Positions 25,745-32,003 of a stretch of DNA of 64,000 nucleotides are shown here, piece by piece. The notes under the pieces were generated by a model. It did no database searches, was not told the origin of the DNA, and worked only from the letters and a program-made list of their open reading frames with translations. The stretch's first letter is position 1. Every line of letters begins with the position of its first letter. A program made the position numbers and the translations under genes. Location of the stretch: NCBI RefSeq assembly GCF_029263665.1, contig NZ_JAJUFQ010000017.1, positions 36,995 through 100,994 of the forward strand, written 5' to 3'. The DNA is from Halomonas sp. GTDB lineage: Bacteria; Pseudomonadota; Gammaproteobacteria; Pseudomonadales; Halomonadaceae.

Positions 25745-26033
25745 CTTCTTGCTCCAGCTTGCGGGCAGCACTGCGAACCAACTGCAGCAGTTGGTCATCA
25801 CGCTGCAGCTGCTCTTCACGTTCATTGAGCGCGGCTTCCATCGCTTCGATCCGGCGGCGCTGCCAGCGCTGGTGTTCCAGCAAGGTCTCAGCACGCTGAT
25901 CGATACGTGAAATCTCGACCTGAGCATCTGCCAGCTTGGAAGCGTAGTGCCGAGCCTGCATGCCCGAATACACGGTGATGCCCAGCAGCACTGAGATAAT
26001 GAGCGGCGTGAGGTTGCGAAGTAGGGAGATCAT
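25575..26033 (-). CDS. Rz-like inner-membrane spanin
   Basis: A 152-residue protein with one N-terminal membrane segment (LTPLIISVLLGITVYSG) and a long periplasmic coiled coil (residues 30-100, rich in Glu, Gln and Arg). It pairs with the Rz1-like lipoprotein encoded inside it. The order amidase, holin, Rz/Rz1 is standard. The start overlaps the holin stop by 4 bases. Confidence 0.88.
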   Translation of the reverse strand: MISLLRNLTPLIISVLLGITVYSGMQARHYASKLADAQVEISRIDQRAETLLEHQRWQRRRIEAMEAALNEREEQLQRDDQLLQLVRSAARKLEQEDAETADWAGKPIPVAVGDWVRQLPAEYGDSAGDHARANDTSPSAIPSGSTTQGSSE

Positions 26034-26377
26034 TTCCGACCTCGCAGCAGGAAAGTCTCGAGGATGATTGACGCGCGTTCACGGATCCACTTGGTACCAA
26101 GGAAGCCAACAGCTCCTCCCAATGAGACCGCGAGGCTCAAACTCAAGCCGAAGTATTGGAGGACGGGAACCAATGACAATGTCAGGCAACCACACAGCAC
26201 TGCTTCCAATAACGATTTCAGTGGCTCTCCGCCTGCCTGCATGGCACGTGCAAATGCCACAATACAAGCCATGCCAGCGGCATAGAGCTGTGGCCAGTTA
26301 TGAGATAGCACCCCGAACAGGGCCTGCCAGAAGCTTGGGTCCTTGTCGGGCAGCATATCGACTCTCTTCTTTGTCAT
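26030..26377 (-). CDS. Holin, lambda S-like family
   Basis: A 115-residue protein with three predicted membrane segments (around PQLYAAGMACIVAFARAM, LLEAVLCGCLTLSLVPVLQYF and LSLAVSLGGAVGFLGTKW) and a basic C-terminus, as in the lambda-type holin family. It forms the pores that release or activate the endolysin. Met1 and Met8 give MTKKRVDMLPDKDPSFW; the longer form adds four basic residues, much like the S107/S105 antiholin-holin pair. GAGG precedes the first ATG. Confidence 0.85.
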   Translation of the reverse strand: MTKKRVDMLPDKDPSFWQALFGVLSHNWPQLYAAGMACIVAFARAMQAGGEPLKSLLEAVLCGCLTLSLVPVLQYFGLSLSLAVSLGGAVGFLGTKWIRERASIILETFLLRGRK

Positions 26378-26427
26378 GAGACCACCTCATTGGTGGCCTG
26401 CGTATGAATTCGTTAACCGCGCCACTC

Positions 26428-26982
26428 TCAGGCAGCGTCGGAGTATTCGGTACAAACCTCGTCAATGAGCACTCTGCCGACTTCGGCAACTAATGCTTCA
26501 AGGTTGTCGCGGAAGGCCCTGAGGTCATCAGGGTTGGTGATGAAAAACAGCTCAACGATGATGCCACCGGCACGAACGAATGCGAGACGTGAGTGCTGCC
26601 CGCTGCCTTCACCCTTGGCACCGCGGTTGGAAATACCCATCACGCTGGATAGGGAGTTGCACAGCACAGCGCCAAGACGCTTACCGCTAACATCCGATAG
26701 AGTCTCTACACCGGTCGCGGAAGGGCTGGAGAAGGCATTGCAGTGGAACTCGACCGCTACATCATGGCGCTTGGCCATCTCGCATGCCTGACTGAGTGGC
26801 AGGTTCTGACCTTCCTTTCCATCACGAGCCAGCACGACCTTGCCAGACAGGTAGTCGAACAGGCGATCACGGAAGTCGAGGACGATGTCCGCCTCAGAAA
26901 GGCCATTGCCAGATGCGCCGGGATCAGACATGGAATGACCGGCACTGATGAGCAGCGTCTTGGTCTGGAGCGCCATCATCAT
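26428..26982 (-). CDS. N-acetylmuramoyl-L-alanine amidase endolysin
   Basis: A 184-residue amidase_3 enzyme that cuts the bond between MurNAc and L-Ala of peptidoglycan. Zinc ligands and catalytic residues are visible: His in LLISAGHSMSDPGASG, Glu in GLSEADIVLDF, His in VAVEFHCNAF and the catalytic Glu in GGIIVELFFITNPDD. There is no signal peptide, so export depends on the holin encoded next. Three ATG codons follow each other at the start; the first is chosen because GAGG lies at the right distance. Confidence 0.92.
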   Translation of the reverse strand: MMMALQTKTLLISAGHSMSDPGASGNGLSEADIVLDFRDRLFDYLSGKVVLARDGKEGQNLPLSQACEMAKRHDVAVEFHCNAFSSPSATGVETLSDVSGKRLGAVLCNSLSSVMGISNRGAKGEGSGQHSRLAFVRAGGIIVELFFITNPDDLRAFRDNLEALVAEVGRVLIDEVCTEYSDAA

Positions 26983-26995
26983 GCACCTCAAATAA

Positions 26996-27018
26996 AAAGC
27001 CCGCAGGGGAGGCGGGCA
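26996..27018 (-). terminator. Minus-strand terminator after tRNA
   Basis: Read leftward, GCCCGCCTCCCCTGCGGGC closes a GC hairpin followed by TTTTTATTTG. It lies between the tRNA and the amidase gene, in the direction of late transcription, and overlaps the leader of the amidase. Confidence 0.7.
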
Positions 27019-27049
27019 AGACACCAGGTGGCGGTGTCATTCAGGGATC

Positions 27050-27124
27050 TGGTGGGCCACCGGGATTCGAACCCTGCCCATCCGGTTATGAGCCGGACGC
27101 TCTCACCGAGTGAGCTAGAGGCCC
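27050..27124 (-). tRNA. tRNA with CAU anticodon (Met or Ile2), slightly irregular
   Basis: Read leftward the cloverleaf is clear: acceptor GGGCCTC with GTGGCCC, D arm GCTC/GAGC, anticodon stem TCCGG/CCGGA around CTCATAA (anticodon CAU), the T-loop TTCGAAT and an encoded ACCA end. Two oddities: the acceptor holds a T-T mismatch, and the T stem is one base short on its 3' side, leaving a bulged A. CAU is read as Met, or as AUA-Ile if lysidine-modified. It lies within the phage late region between two terminators, so it is a phage-borne tRNA rather than a host att gene. Confidence 0.75.
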
Positions 27125-27128
27125 AACG

Positions 27129-27155
27129 CAAAAAGCCCAGCTGGAAAGCTGGGCC
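27129..27155 (-). terminator. Minus-strand terminator upstream of tRNA
   Basis: Arms GCCCAGCT at 27135-27142 and AGCTGGGC at 27147-27154 with a GGAA loop; read leftward it ends in TTTTTGCG. It lies between the ISL3-family element and the tRNA. Confidence 0.75.
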
Positions 27156-27172
27156 ATGATCAATTAATTCTG

Positions 27173-27180
27173 TTTAGAAG
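27173..27180. repeat. Target-site duplication, left copy
   Basis: TTTAGAAG directly outside the left terminal repeat. The same eight bases stand outside the right end at 31116-31123. Eight-base duplications are typical of the ISL3 family. Confidence 0.9.
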
Positions 27181-27203
27181 GGGTATCCGGAATATCTGGT
27201 TGA
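27181..27203 (+). repeat. Left terminal inverted repeat of ISL3 element
   Basis: Begins GGGTATCCGGAATATC and ends CTGGTTGA. It matches the reverse complement of 31093-31115 at 21 of 23 positions. A partial second copy (TTCTGGTTGATA) lies about 50 bases further in, a likely subterminal transposase site. Confidence 0.9.
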
Positions 27204-27367
27204 TATCTGACTATGACCTGACGGTTCCTACTCACCGTCTCACCGGATTTTCTGGTTGATAGTAGGCTATGCCTCATAGTTAGTGGTTAGTGGCGAAAAG
27301 AAAATGATGTGCTTGAGCTAGTAGGACCGCTGCGGTATTGAGGTGTTCTATTGTCGGTCAGTAAGGG

Positions 27368-27676
27368 TCAGTCAGAGACGCCCGCGCAGTTGTCGCGATA
27401 CTGCGGGGCATCGGTGCCCAACGCCAGGCGCTTGGTTGCGCTGTTGTAGTAGAAGCGACCGGACTCGGCGATTGAAAGCTCATAGTCGCCGCACACCCCA
27501 TAGCCCTTGTTGACCCGCGCCAGGTGGGAAATCTCGGCCGGTGCATGCCTGTCGAGGCGCTCGGCAATCGTCGCGGCGATGTGCGCATCACGCTGGGCCT
27601 CGGAATAGGCCTGGCCACCGAAGATCAGGCCGGCAACGGTGAGAATGGCGACGAAGGGAATCCATAGGTTATGCAT
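27368..27676 (-). CDS. Small exported or membrane-anchored passenger protein
   Basis: A 102-residue protein with an N-terminal hydrophobic segment (LWIPFVAILTVAGLIFGG) that could be a signal peptide or anchor, then a soluble region with two Cys (GYGVCGDYELS and YRDNCAGVSD) that may form a disulfide outside the cytoplasm. It lies inside the ISL3 element downstream of the ribbon-helix-helix gene and shares its direction. Longer readings into the repressor gene lack a ribosome site. A role with the SulP transporter is possible but unproven. Confidence 0.65.
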   Translation of the reverse strand: MHNLWIPFVAILTVAGLIFGGQAYSEAQRDAHIAATIAERLDRHAPAEISHLARVNKGYGVCGDYELSIAESGRFYYNSATKRLALGTDAPQYRDNCAGVSD

Positions 27677-27890
27677 AGCGGGTCCATTAGAGAATATTAA
27701 GGCACATGAGGCCGATAGGAAATTTGCTAGTCTGATATAAAATTTTACCTTGCGGGGTTTAATGGTTAATGAGCGCCTGGTTTTCGTAAGGATCGCTATT
27801 GATGCGTTACCAAATGCCGGCGCCATGGCATATACCGCCAGTCGTTGACGAGGGTGGCACCACGGAGCCATGCATGAGATAGCTCTGGTA

Positions 27891-28082
27891 TCAGCCTGGG
27901 TTGTTTCTTCCATCTTTGGTCATCTGTGTTTCGTACTCCACCCCGTGCTTATGTAGATAATCACGTATCAGCTGCCGTACGACTTGCGAAGGAGTCAGAT
28001 CCTGCAAAGCGCATAGCTGTTCAAAAGCTTGTTTCTTCTGAGGGTCTATGAGCAGAGTGAGGCGAGCAGTTTTCTTTTCCAT
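27891..28082 (-). CDS. Ribbon-helix-helix (CopG-like) regulator
   Basis: A 63-residue protein. KKTARLTLLIDPQKKQAFEQLCALQDLTPSQVVRQLIRDYL has the RHH pattern: one beta strand that inserts into the major groove, then two helices. AGGA lies 10 bases upstream. Two palindromes carrying the shared motif GTTAATGTCAT lie between it and the divergent SulP gene and fit an RHH dimer pair, so it probably represses both itself and SulP. It belongs to the passenger cargo of the ISL3 element. Confidence 0.85.
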   Translation of the reverse strand: MEKKTARLTLLIDPQKKQAFEQLCALQDLTPSQVVRQLIRDYLHKHGVEYETQMTKDGRNNPG

Positions 28083-28096
28083 TGATATTTTCCTGA

Positions 28097-28123
28097 TGAC
28101 ATTAACATTTAATGTTAATGTCA
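28097..28123. promoter_or_regulatory. Operator palindrome 1 for the RHH regulator
   Basis: A perfect inverted repeat with half-site TGACATTAACATT and one central base, 15 bases upstream of the RHH start codon. Its length and position fit an autoregulatory operator. Confidence 0.8.
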
Positions 28124-28201
28124 TTGCTCTCACATCGCAATGCTTGAGCGCTGCTCGTGCCATACAACATGGCGACCTTCGGTTGCGCCATATTATAACA
28201 G

Positions 28202-28222
28202 CATGTTAATGTCATTAACATG
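28202..28222. promoter_or_regulatory. Operator palindrome 2, in front of SulP
   Basis: A perfect inverted repeat with half-site CATGTTAATG around one base. It shares TTAATGTCATTAA-type core sequence with operator 1 and lies 74 bases before the SulP start, suggesting joint control of both directions. Confidence 0.75.
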
Positions 28223-28295
28223 TTTTCTACTCCCTACGCCAAATGCTCCGGTCGACGCTACCATGGCGAGGGTGCATTGCAGCAAGGGCCATCGT

Positions 28296-30050
28296 ATGTC
28301 GAGCCAACGGTTTTCAGTTAGCCTGCCCAGCATCTCCACTGGTCTTCGCGCCGCATGGCGAGAGGGTTACGGTCTCTCGGATTTGCGCAAAGACGTGATG
28401 GCTGGCCTCACGATCGGTACCGTGGCCGTGCCACTGTCGATGGCATTGGCAATCGCTACAGGCGTTTCCCCTCAGCACGGTCTCTACACAGCCATTGTGG
28501 CCGGGGCTATCATCGCGTTAACCGGCGGTGCTCGTTTCAATGTCTCAGGCCCGACAGCCGCTTTCGTCGTTATTCTTTTCCCCATTGTCCAGCAGTACGG
28601 TCTGGGCGGCTTGCTGATAGCCTCCATGATGGCAGGCATCATTCTGGTGACTTTGGGGGTTACCCGAATGGGGCGCCTGATCGAGTACGTTCCCTACCCC
28701 GTGGTTCTAGGTTTCACAGCAGGGATTGCGGTTGTCATCGCAGTACTACAGATCCCCGATTTTCTGGGGCTGAGCGTCGGGCAACTCGGCGAACATTTTG
28801 TCGAAAACCTGGGGCGGATCGTCACCTCTCTACCCACTCTGAATCCTATCGAGTTGGGGATTGGGACATTTGCTCTCGTTGTCATGTTGCTCTGGCCTCG
28901 ATTGCACATGCCCATCCCGGCCCCCCTTGTCGGACTGGTCGTTGGGGCTATTGCGGCTTACGGTGCCAATCAGTGGTTTGGGAGCGCCGGTACGCCTGCC
29001 GTTGAGACGATTGCCTCTCGTTTTAGCTGGGAGGCTAATGACGAAACGGGTACTGGAATCCCTCCTGTAGCGCCTTCCTTCATGGCTCCATGGTTATTAT
29101 CGGGACCCAATGGGGCCCCCCTTGAACTGAGTTTCGAGCTGATTCGCTCTCTGCTAGGTCCCGCCTTTGCCATTGCCATGCTGGGGGCCATCGAATCACT
29201 GCTCTGCGCAGTGGTGTCAGATGGCCTGACAAAGACCAAGCATGACCCCAACGCCGAGCTGATTGGCCAAGGGCTCGGCAACATCATCGCGCCACTTTTT
29301 GGCGGCATCACGGCGACGGCGGCAATTGCCCGAACAGCGACCAACATCCGAAGCGGTGCTCGTTCACCCATCGCTGCAGTGGTGCATTCTGTAGTAGTGC
29401 TGCTGGCGGTCATCGCACTCGCTGGATTGCTGGGTCTCGTGCCCATGGCTGCCCTCGCGGCGCTACTATTCATCATTGCCTGGAACATGAGCGAAGCGCG
29501 TCATTTCCTGCATACCATTAGGTCCGCGCCTCTTGGAGATGTGGCCATTCTTGTCATCTGCTTCGGCCTGACTGTTCTATTTGACATGGTTCTGGCCGTT
29601 GCTGTCGGCATGGGATTGGCTGCGGCACTTTTTATTCGGCGCATGACCTTGCTGACAACAACCGATCGCATCGAGATCGAGAATCACCCTGCTATCAACG
29701 GGCTGCCTCCAGAAGTGGTCGTTTACGAAATCAATGGACCATTGTTCTTCGGGGTGGCCGAGAAGGCACTCACCTCGTTGCATCTGGTGGATCCCAAGGT
29801 ACAGATCGTTATCATCGACATGCACGATGTGCCAAGCATGGACGGGACTGCCATCGTAGCGCTCCGCTCCCTGATCGACGAAATGCATCGCGAGGGTGTC
29901 GCGCTGATCCTGGTGGGATTACCGACAAGAATCATCGTCAAGTTGCGCCGGGCCGGTATTCGCAAGACCGCCGGGATGCTGACGTACTGTAGAGATCTAC
30001 CGAGGGCCCGGTCAGTGGTTTTACATTGGCAGAAAGCAAAAACAGAATAG
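28296..30050 (+). CDS. SulP/SLC26-family anion transporter with STAS domain
   Basis: A 584-residue inner-membrane transporter. Residues 25-420 hold the ten to fourteen membrane segments of the family, including the signature GLYTAIVAGAIIALTGGARFNVSGPTAAFVVIL. A cytoplasmic STAS domain follows (VVYEINGPLFFGVAEKALTSL, then IVIIDMHDVPSMDGTAIVAL). Substrates of bacterial relatives include sulfate, bicarbonate and dicarboxylates; the sequence does not decide. The ATG at 28296 with AAGGG upstream is preferred to an in-frame start that would read across the operators. The gene is passenger cargo of the ISL3 element, divergent from its probable repressor. A selective benefit to the lysogen is inferred. 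Confidence 0.92.
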   Translation: MSSQRFSVSLPSISTGLRAAWREGYGLSDLRKDVMAGLTIGTVAVPLSMALAIATGVSPQHGLYTAIVAGAIIALTGGARFNVSGPTAAFVVILFPIVQQYGLGGLLIASMMAGIILVTLGVTRMGRLIEYVPYPVVLGFTAGIAVVIAVLQIPDFLGLSVGQLGEHFVENLGRIVTSLPTLNPIELGIGTFALVVMLLWPRLHMPIPAPLVGLVVGAIAAYGANQWFGSAGTPAVETIASRFSWEANDETGTGIPPVAPSFMAPWLLSGPNGAPLELSFELIRSLLGPAFAIAMLGAIESLLCAVVSDGLTKTKHDPNAELIGQGLGNIIAPLFGGITATAAIARTATNIRSGARSPIAAVVHSVVVLLAVIALAGLLGLVPMAALAALLFIIAWNMSEARHFLHTIRSAPLGDVAILVICFGLTVLFDMVLAVAVGMGLAAALFIRRMTLLTTTDRIEIENHPAINGLPPEVVVYEINGPLFFGVAEKALTSLHLVDPKVQIVIIDMHDVPSMDGTAIVALRSLIDEMHREGVALILVGLPTRIIVKLRRAGIRKTAGMLTYCRDLPRARSVVLHWQKAKTE

Positions 30051-30077
30051 TTATCTCCAGGTACCTATAAGAATTGA

Positions 30078-31067
30078 ATGATTTCTCTTCATGACAATAT
30101 CCTCCACCTTCCGGAGTACCACATCCAGGCCAAGGCAGAGGGCGAACACGACCTTCACTTCCGGATAGAGGCCCCTATCCCTATAGCCTGTGAGGAATGT
30201 GGCGTAGAAGGTGAGTTTGTTCGCTTCGGCAAGCGTGACGTTGCTTACCGTGACCTACCCATCCACGGAAACCTGGAGGAGCGCACCCTGTTGGACCTGC
30301 TACCCGGTCGTCAGCAGGAAGCGGTGACGAAGCGGCTCATGAGCATGGCCGAGCGCAACCAGGTCGAGATCGTCAGCATGGACATGTGGAAGCCTTACCG
30401 CCGCGCCGTCCAGGCTATGTTGCCACAGGCCCGTATCGTGGTCGATAAGTTCCACGTCGTGCGCATGGCCAACGAAGCCCTGGAGAAGATCCGCAAGGAC
30501 CTCAGGAAGGAGCTGACGGCCAACCAGCGCCGAACTCTCAAGGGTGACCGGAAGATCCTGCTGAAGCGAGCTCACGATGTCTCTGACCGTGAACGCCTTA
30601 TCATGGAGACCTGGACAGGGGCCTTCCCCCAGCTTTTAGCAGCCTATGAGCACAAGGAGCGATTCTTCCACATCTGGGACTGCCCCACCCGGCGTGATGC
30701 TGAGAAAGCGCTGGCTGCCTGGATTGACGACATCCCACAGGGGCAGAAGGAGGCCTGGAAGGATCTCGTCAGCGCCGTCAGTGGCTGGCGTGAGGAGATG
30801 CTGACCTACTTCGAGACTGACATCCCGATCACCAACGCCTTCACCGAGTCGATCAACCGGCTGGCCAAGGACAAGAACCGCGATGGCCGAGGCTATTCTT
30901 TCGAGGTGATGCGAGCCCGGATGCTCTACACCACAAAGCACAAGAAGAAGTCGCCGCAGACCAAGGATTCCCCGTTCTTGGGCAGGGCAACCATAGCCTA
31001 CAGCATGGGCCTGCCCGAGCAAGAGAAGAACTTCGGCGTCGATCTATCAACCTTCTGGAGAGATTAA
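30078..31067 (+). pseudogene. ISL3-family transposase with internal deletion
   Basis: A 329-residue reading that begins like ISL3 transposases (zinc-binding ACEECGVEGEFVRFGKRDVAYRDLP) and then jumps from IHGNLEE straight to RTLLDLLPGRQQEAV. Family members have about 100 more residues here: the second Cys pair, the helix-turn-helix and the first catalytic Asp region (GIDE). The later Asp (VSMDMWKPY) and Glu (FTESINRLAK) of the DDE set are present. The frame is preserved across the deletion, but the protein should be inactive. It starts 27 bases after SulP and ends 48 bases before the right inverted repeat. Confidence 0.88.
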
Positions 31068-31092
31068 GGTCTGGGCTGGACCTAGGTGCCCC

Positions 31093-31115
31093 TCAACCAG
31101 TTAATCCGGATACCC
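31093..31115 (-). repeat. Right terminal inverted repeat of ISL3 element
   Basis: Reverse complement begins GGGTATCCGGATTAAC and ends CTGGTTGA; see the left repeat. The outer neighbour at 31116-31123 is the duplicated TTTAGAAG. Confidence 0.9.
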
Positions 31116-31116
31116 T

Positions 31117-31308
31117 TTAGAAGTTGCTAATGCGCTCACTTAGAACAGAACTGTATTGCGTCATGTATTTATGTTGGCGGACGAGGCGGTCTTGTTCGCC
31201 AACATCAAGGGATGCGAAAACTTGCCCGCCAAGGAAGCTGTCTAGCGCTGAGATTTTTGCATCCAACTCTTCTTTTTCTGTGACGACACGTTCTTGATGC
31301 GGCTGCAT
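31117..31308 (-). CDS. Acb2/Tad1-hairpin-like small phage protein
   Basis: A 63-residue helical-hairpin protein: HQERVVTEKEELDAKISALDSFL, a short turn, then EQDRLVRQHKYMTQYSSVLSERISNF. This HQxRVVxEKxELD, EQxRLxxQ, MxxYSxVLxERI pattern is the one I associate with the Acb2/Tad1 hairpin family, whose studied members soak up cyclic nucleotide signals of CBASS or Thoeris defence. The assignment rests on pattern memory. GGAG lies upstream of the ATG at 31308. The ISL3 insertion abuts its stop codon but leaves it intact. Position at the head of the late operon would give early-late expression. Confidence 0.6.
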   Translation of the reverse strand: MQPHQERVVTEKEELDAKISALDSFLGGQVFASLDVGEQDRLVRQHKYMTQYSSVLSERISNF

Positions 31309-31323
31309 AATGCTAGCTCCAAT

Positions 31324-31353
31324 AAAAAGCCCCGCCGGTGAGGGCAGGGCTTT
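31324..31353 (-). terminator. Minus-strand terminator before the Acb2-like gene
   Basis: Read leftward, AAAGCCCTGCC and GGCGGGGCTTT pair around a short loop and run into TTTATT. It lies just upstream of the small gene and would block readthrough from early genes unless an antiterminator acts. Confidence 0.7.
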
Positions 31354-31420
31354 GAATGGCTGGCGCCTAGCGCGCACTGATCGCCAAGCTACAAATAGCG
31401 TAGATCAAACCGGTAAAAAG

Positions 31421-31434
31421 CACAACATGTTGTG
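31421..31434. promoter_or_regulatory. Perfect 14-bp palindrome
   Basis: CACAACATGTTGTG lies in the 217-base gap between the divergent Acb2-like and lipoprotein genes. It looks like a dimeric repressor site. No other copy was noticed in the window. The rest of the gap holds a GCCGCC/GGCGGC hairpin at about 31550-31567 just before the lipoprotein ribosome site. Confidence 0.4.
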
Positions 31435-31594
31435 TTAATTTCGGATGTAATCACTAGGCAAGCACATAGTCATTACTGCCCCTCCCGGAGCTTCGTCTCT
31501 GCTTAGCGACACTCCGTAAGCGATCAGCTATGCTAATTCTTCTGCTGCAAGCCGCCCCAAGAGGCGGCATGATATTCAAACGCAAGGGGATACC

Positions 31595-31951
31595 ATGAAG
31601 AAATGGATTATGGCATGTGCTGCCGCAATGCTGGTGACAGGGTGTGCTACACAGCAATCGAAGGACAATTTTTCTACCACGATCTTGGGTCTGAAAGGCT
31701 ATGACAAAGATGCTGTCTTGCGCCAATTGGGCGCGCCTGACTCAATCGCGGAAATGTCCAATGGTGAAATACTGACCTACCGAAAAGATCAGAATGACAA
31801 AGTGAGTGGGTATTACGACTACACATTCAAATGCCAAATCGACTTCATCGTCGAACACGGAACAGTTTCCGATGTTCGTTACACCGGAAACAGCAACCAT
31901 CCTTATTATCGAGACATTGATAATTGTGCCCGGGTGTTTGGCAATAGGTGA
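31595..31951 (+). CDS. Moron lipoprotein
   Basis: A 118-residue lipoprotein: basic start and hydrophobic core (MKKWIMACAAAMLVTGC) with the lipobox Cys at residue 17. The mature part resembles the small SmpA/OmlA-type fold found in many lipoproteins: GYDKDAVLRQLGAPDSIAEMSNGEILTYR, then YTFKCQIDFIVEHGTVSDVRY, with Cys residues that may pair. AAGGGG precedes the ATG and a terminator follows, so it is a self-contained unit set against the direction of its neighbours. Outer-membrane lipoprotein morons can alter phage receptors; here that is only inference. Confidence 0.78.
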   Translation: MKKWIMACAAAMLVTGCATQQSKDNFSTTILGLKGYDKDAVLRQLGAPDSIAEMSNGEILTYRKDQNDKVSGYYDYTFKCQIDFIVEHGTVSDVRYTGNSNHPYYRDIDNCARVFGNR

Positions 31952-31961
31952 CTTTAGTTCA

Positions 31962-31982
31962 GCCCCGCCATAAAGCGGGGCT
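31962..31982 (+). terminator. Terminator of lipoprotein moron
   Basis: GCCCCGC and GCGGGGC pair around CATAAA, directly after the lipoprotein stop. The 3' tail is only mildly T-rich (TTCAT). Confidence 0.7.
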
Positions 31983-32003
31983 TCATATCAGGTTCAGCCC
32001 TGT

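Larger units (their letters stand above)
27181..31115. mobile_element. ISL3-family element with SulP passenger genes
   Basis: A 3,935-bp element bounded by inverted ends that match at 21 of 23 positions, both starting GGGTATCCGGA and sharing CTGGTTGA further in. An exact 8-bp duplication, TTTAGAAG, flanks it. It holds a small exported protein gene, a ribbon-helix-helix regulator, a SulP transporter and an ISL3 transposase that lost its middle part. Passenger-carrying ISL3 elements are known (for example ISPpu12). The intact duplication implies one clean insertion into the prophage; the deleted transposase implies it now moves only with help in trans. The insertion point overlaps the last two codons of the Acb2-like gene, but the duplication keeps its stop codon. 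Confidence 0.9.

Noticed and set aside
27050..27124. tRNA as the prophage attachment site
   Set aside because: It is 18 kb away from the integrase in the middle of the late region, with no second copy of its 3' end near either border.
28140..28295. N-terminal extension of the SulP transporter
   Set aside because: It would cover the second operator palindrome; the ATG at 28296 has AAGGG upstream and matches the family start.
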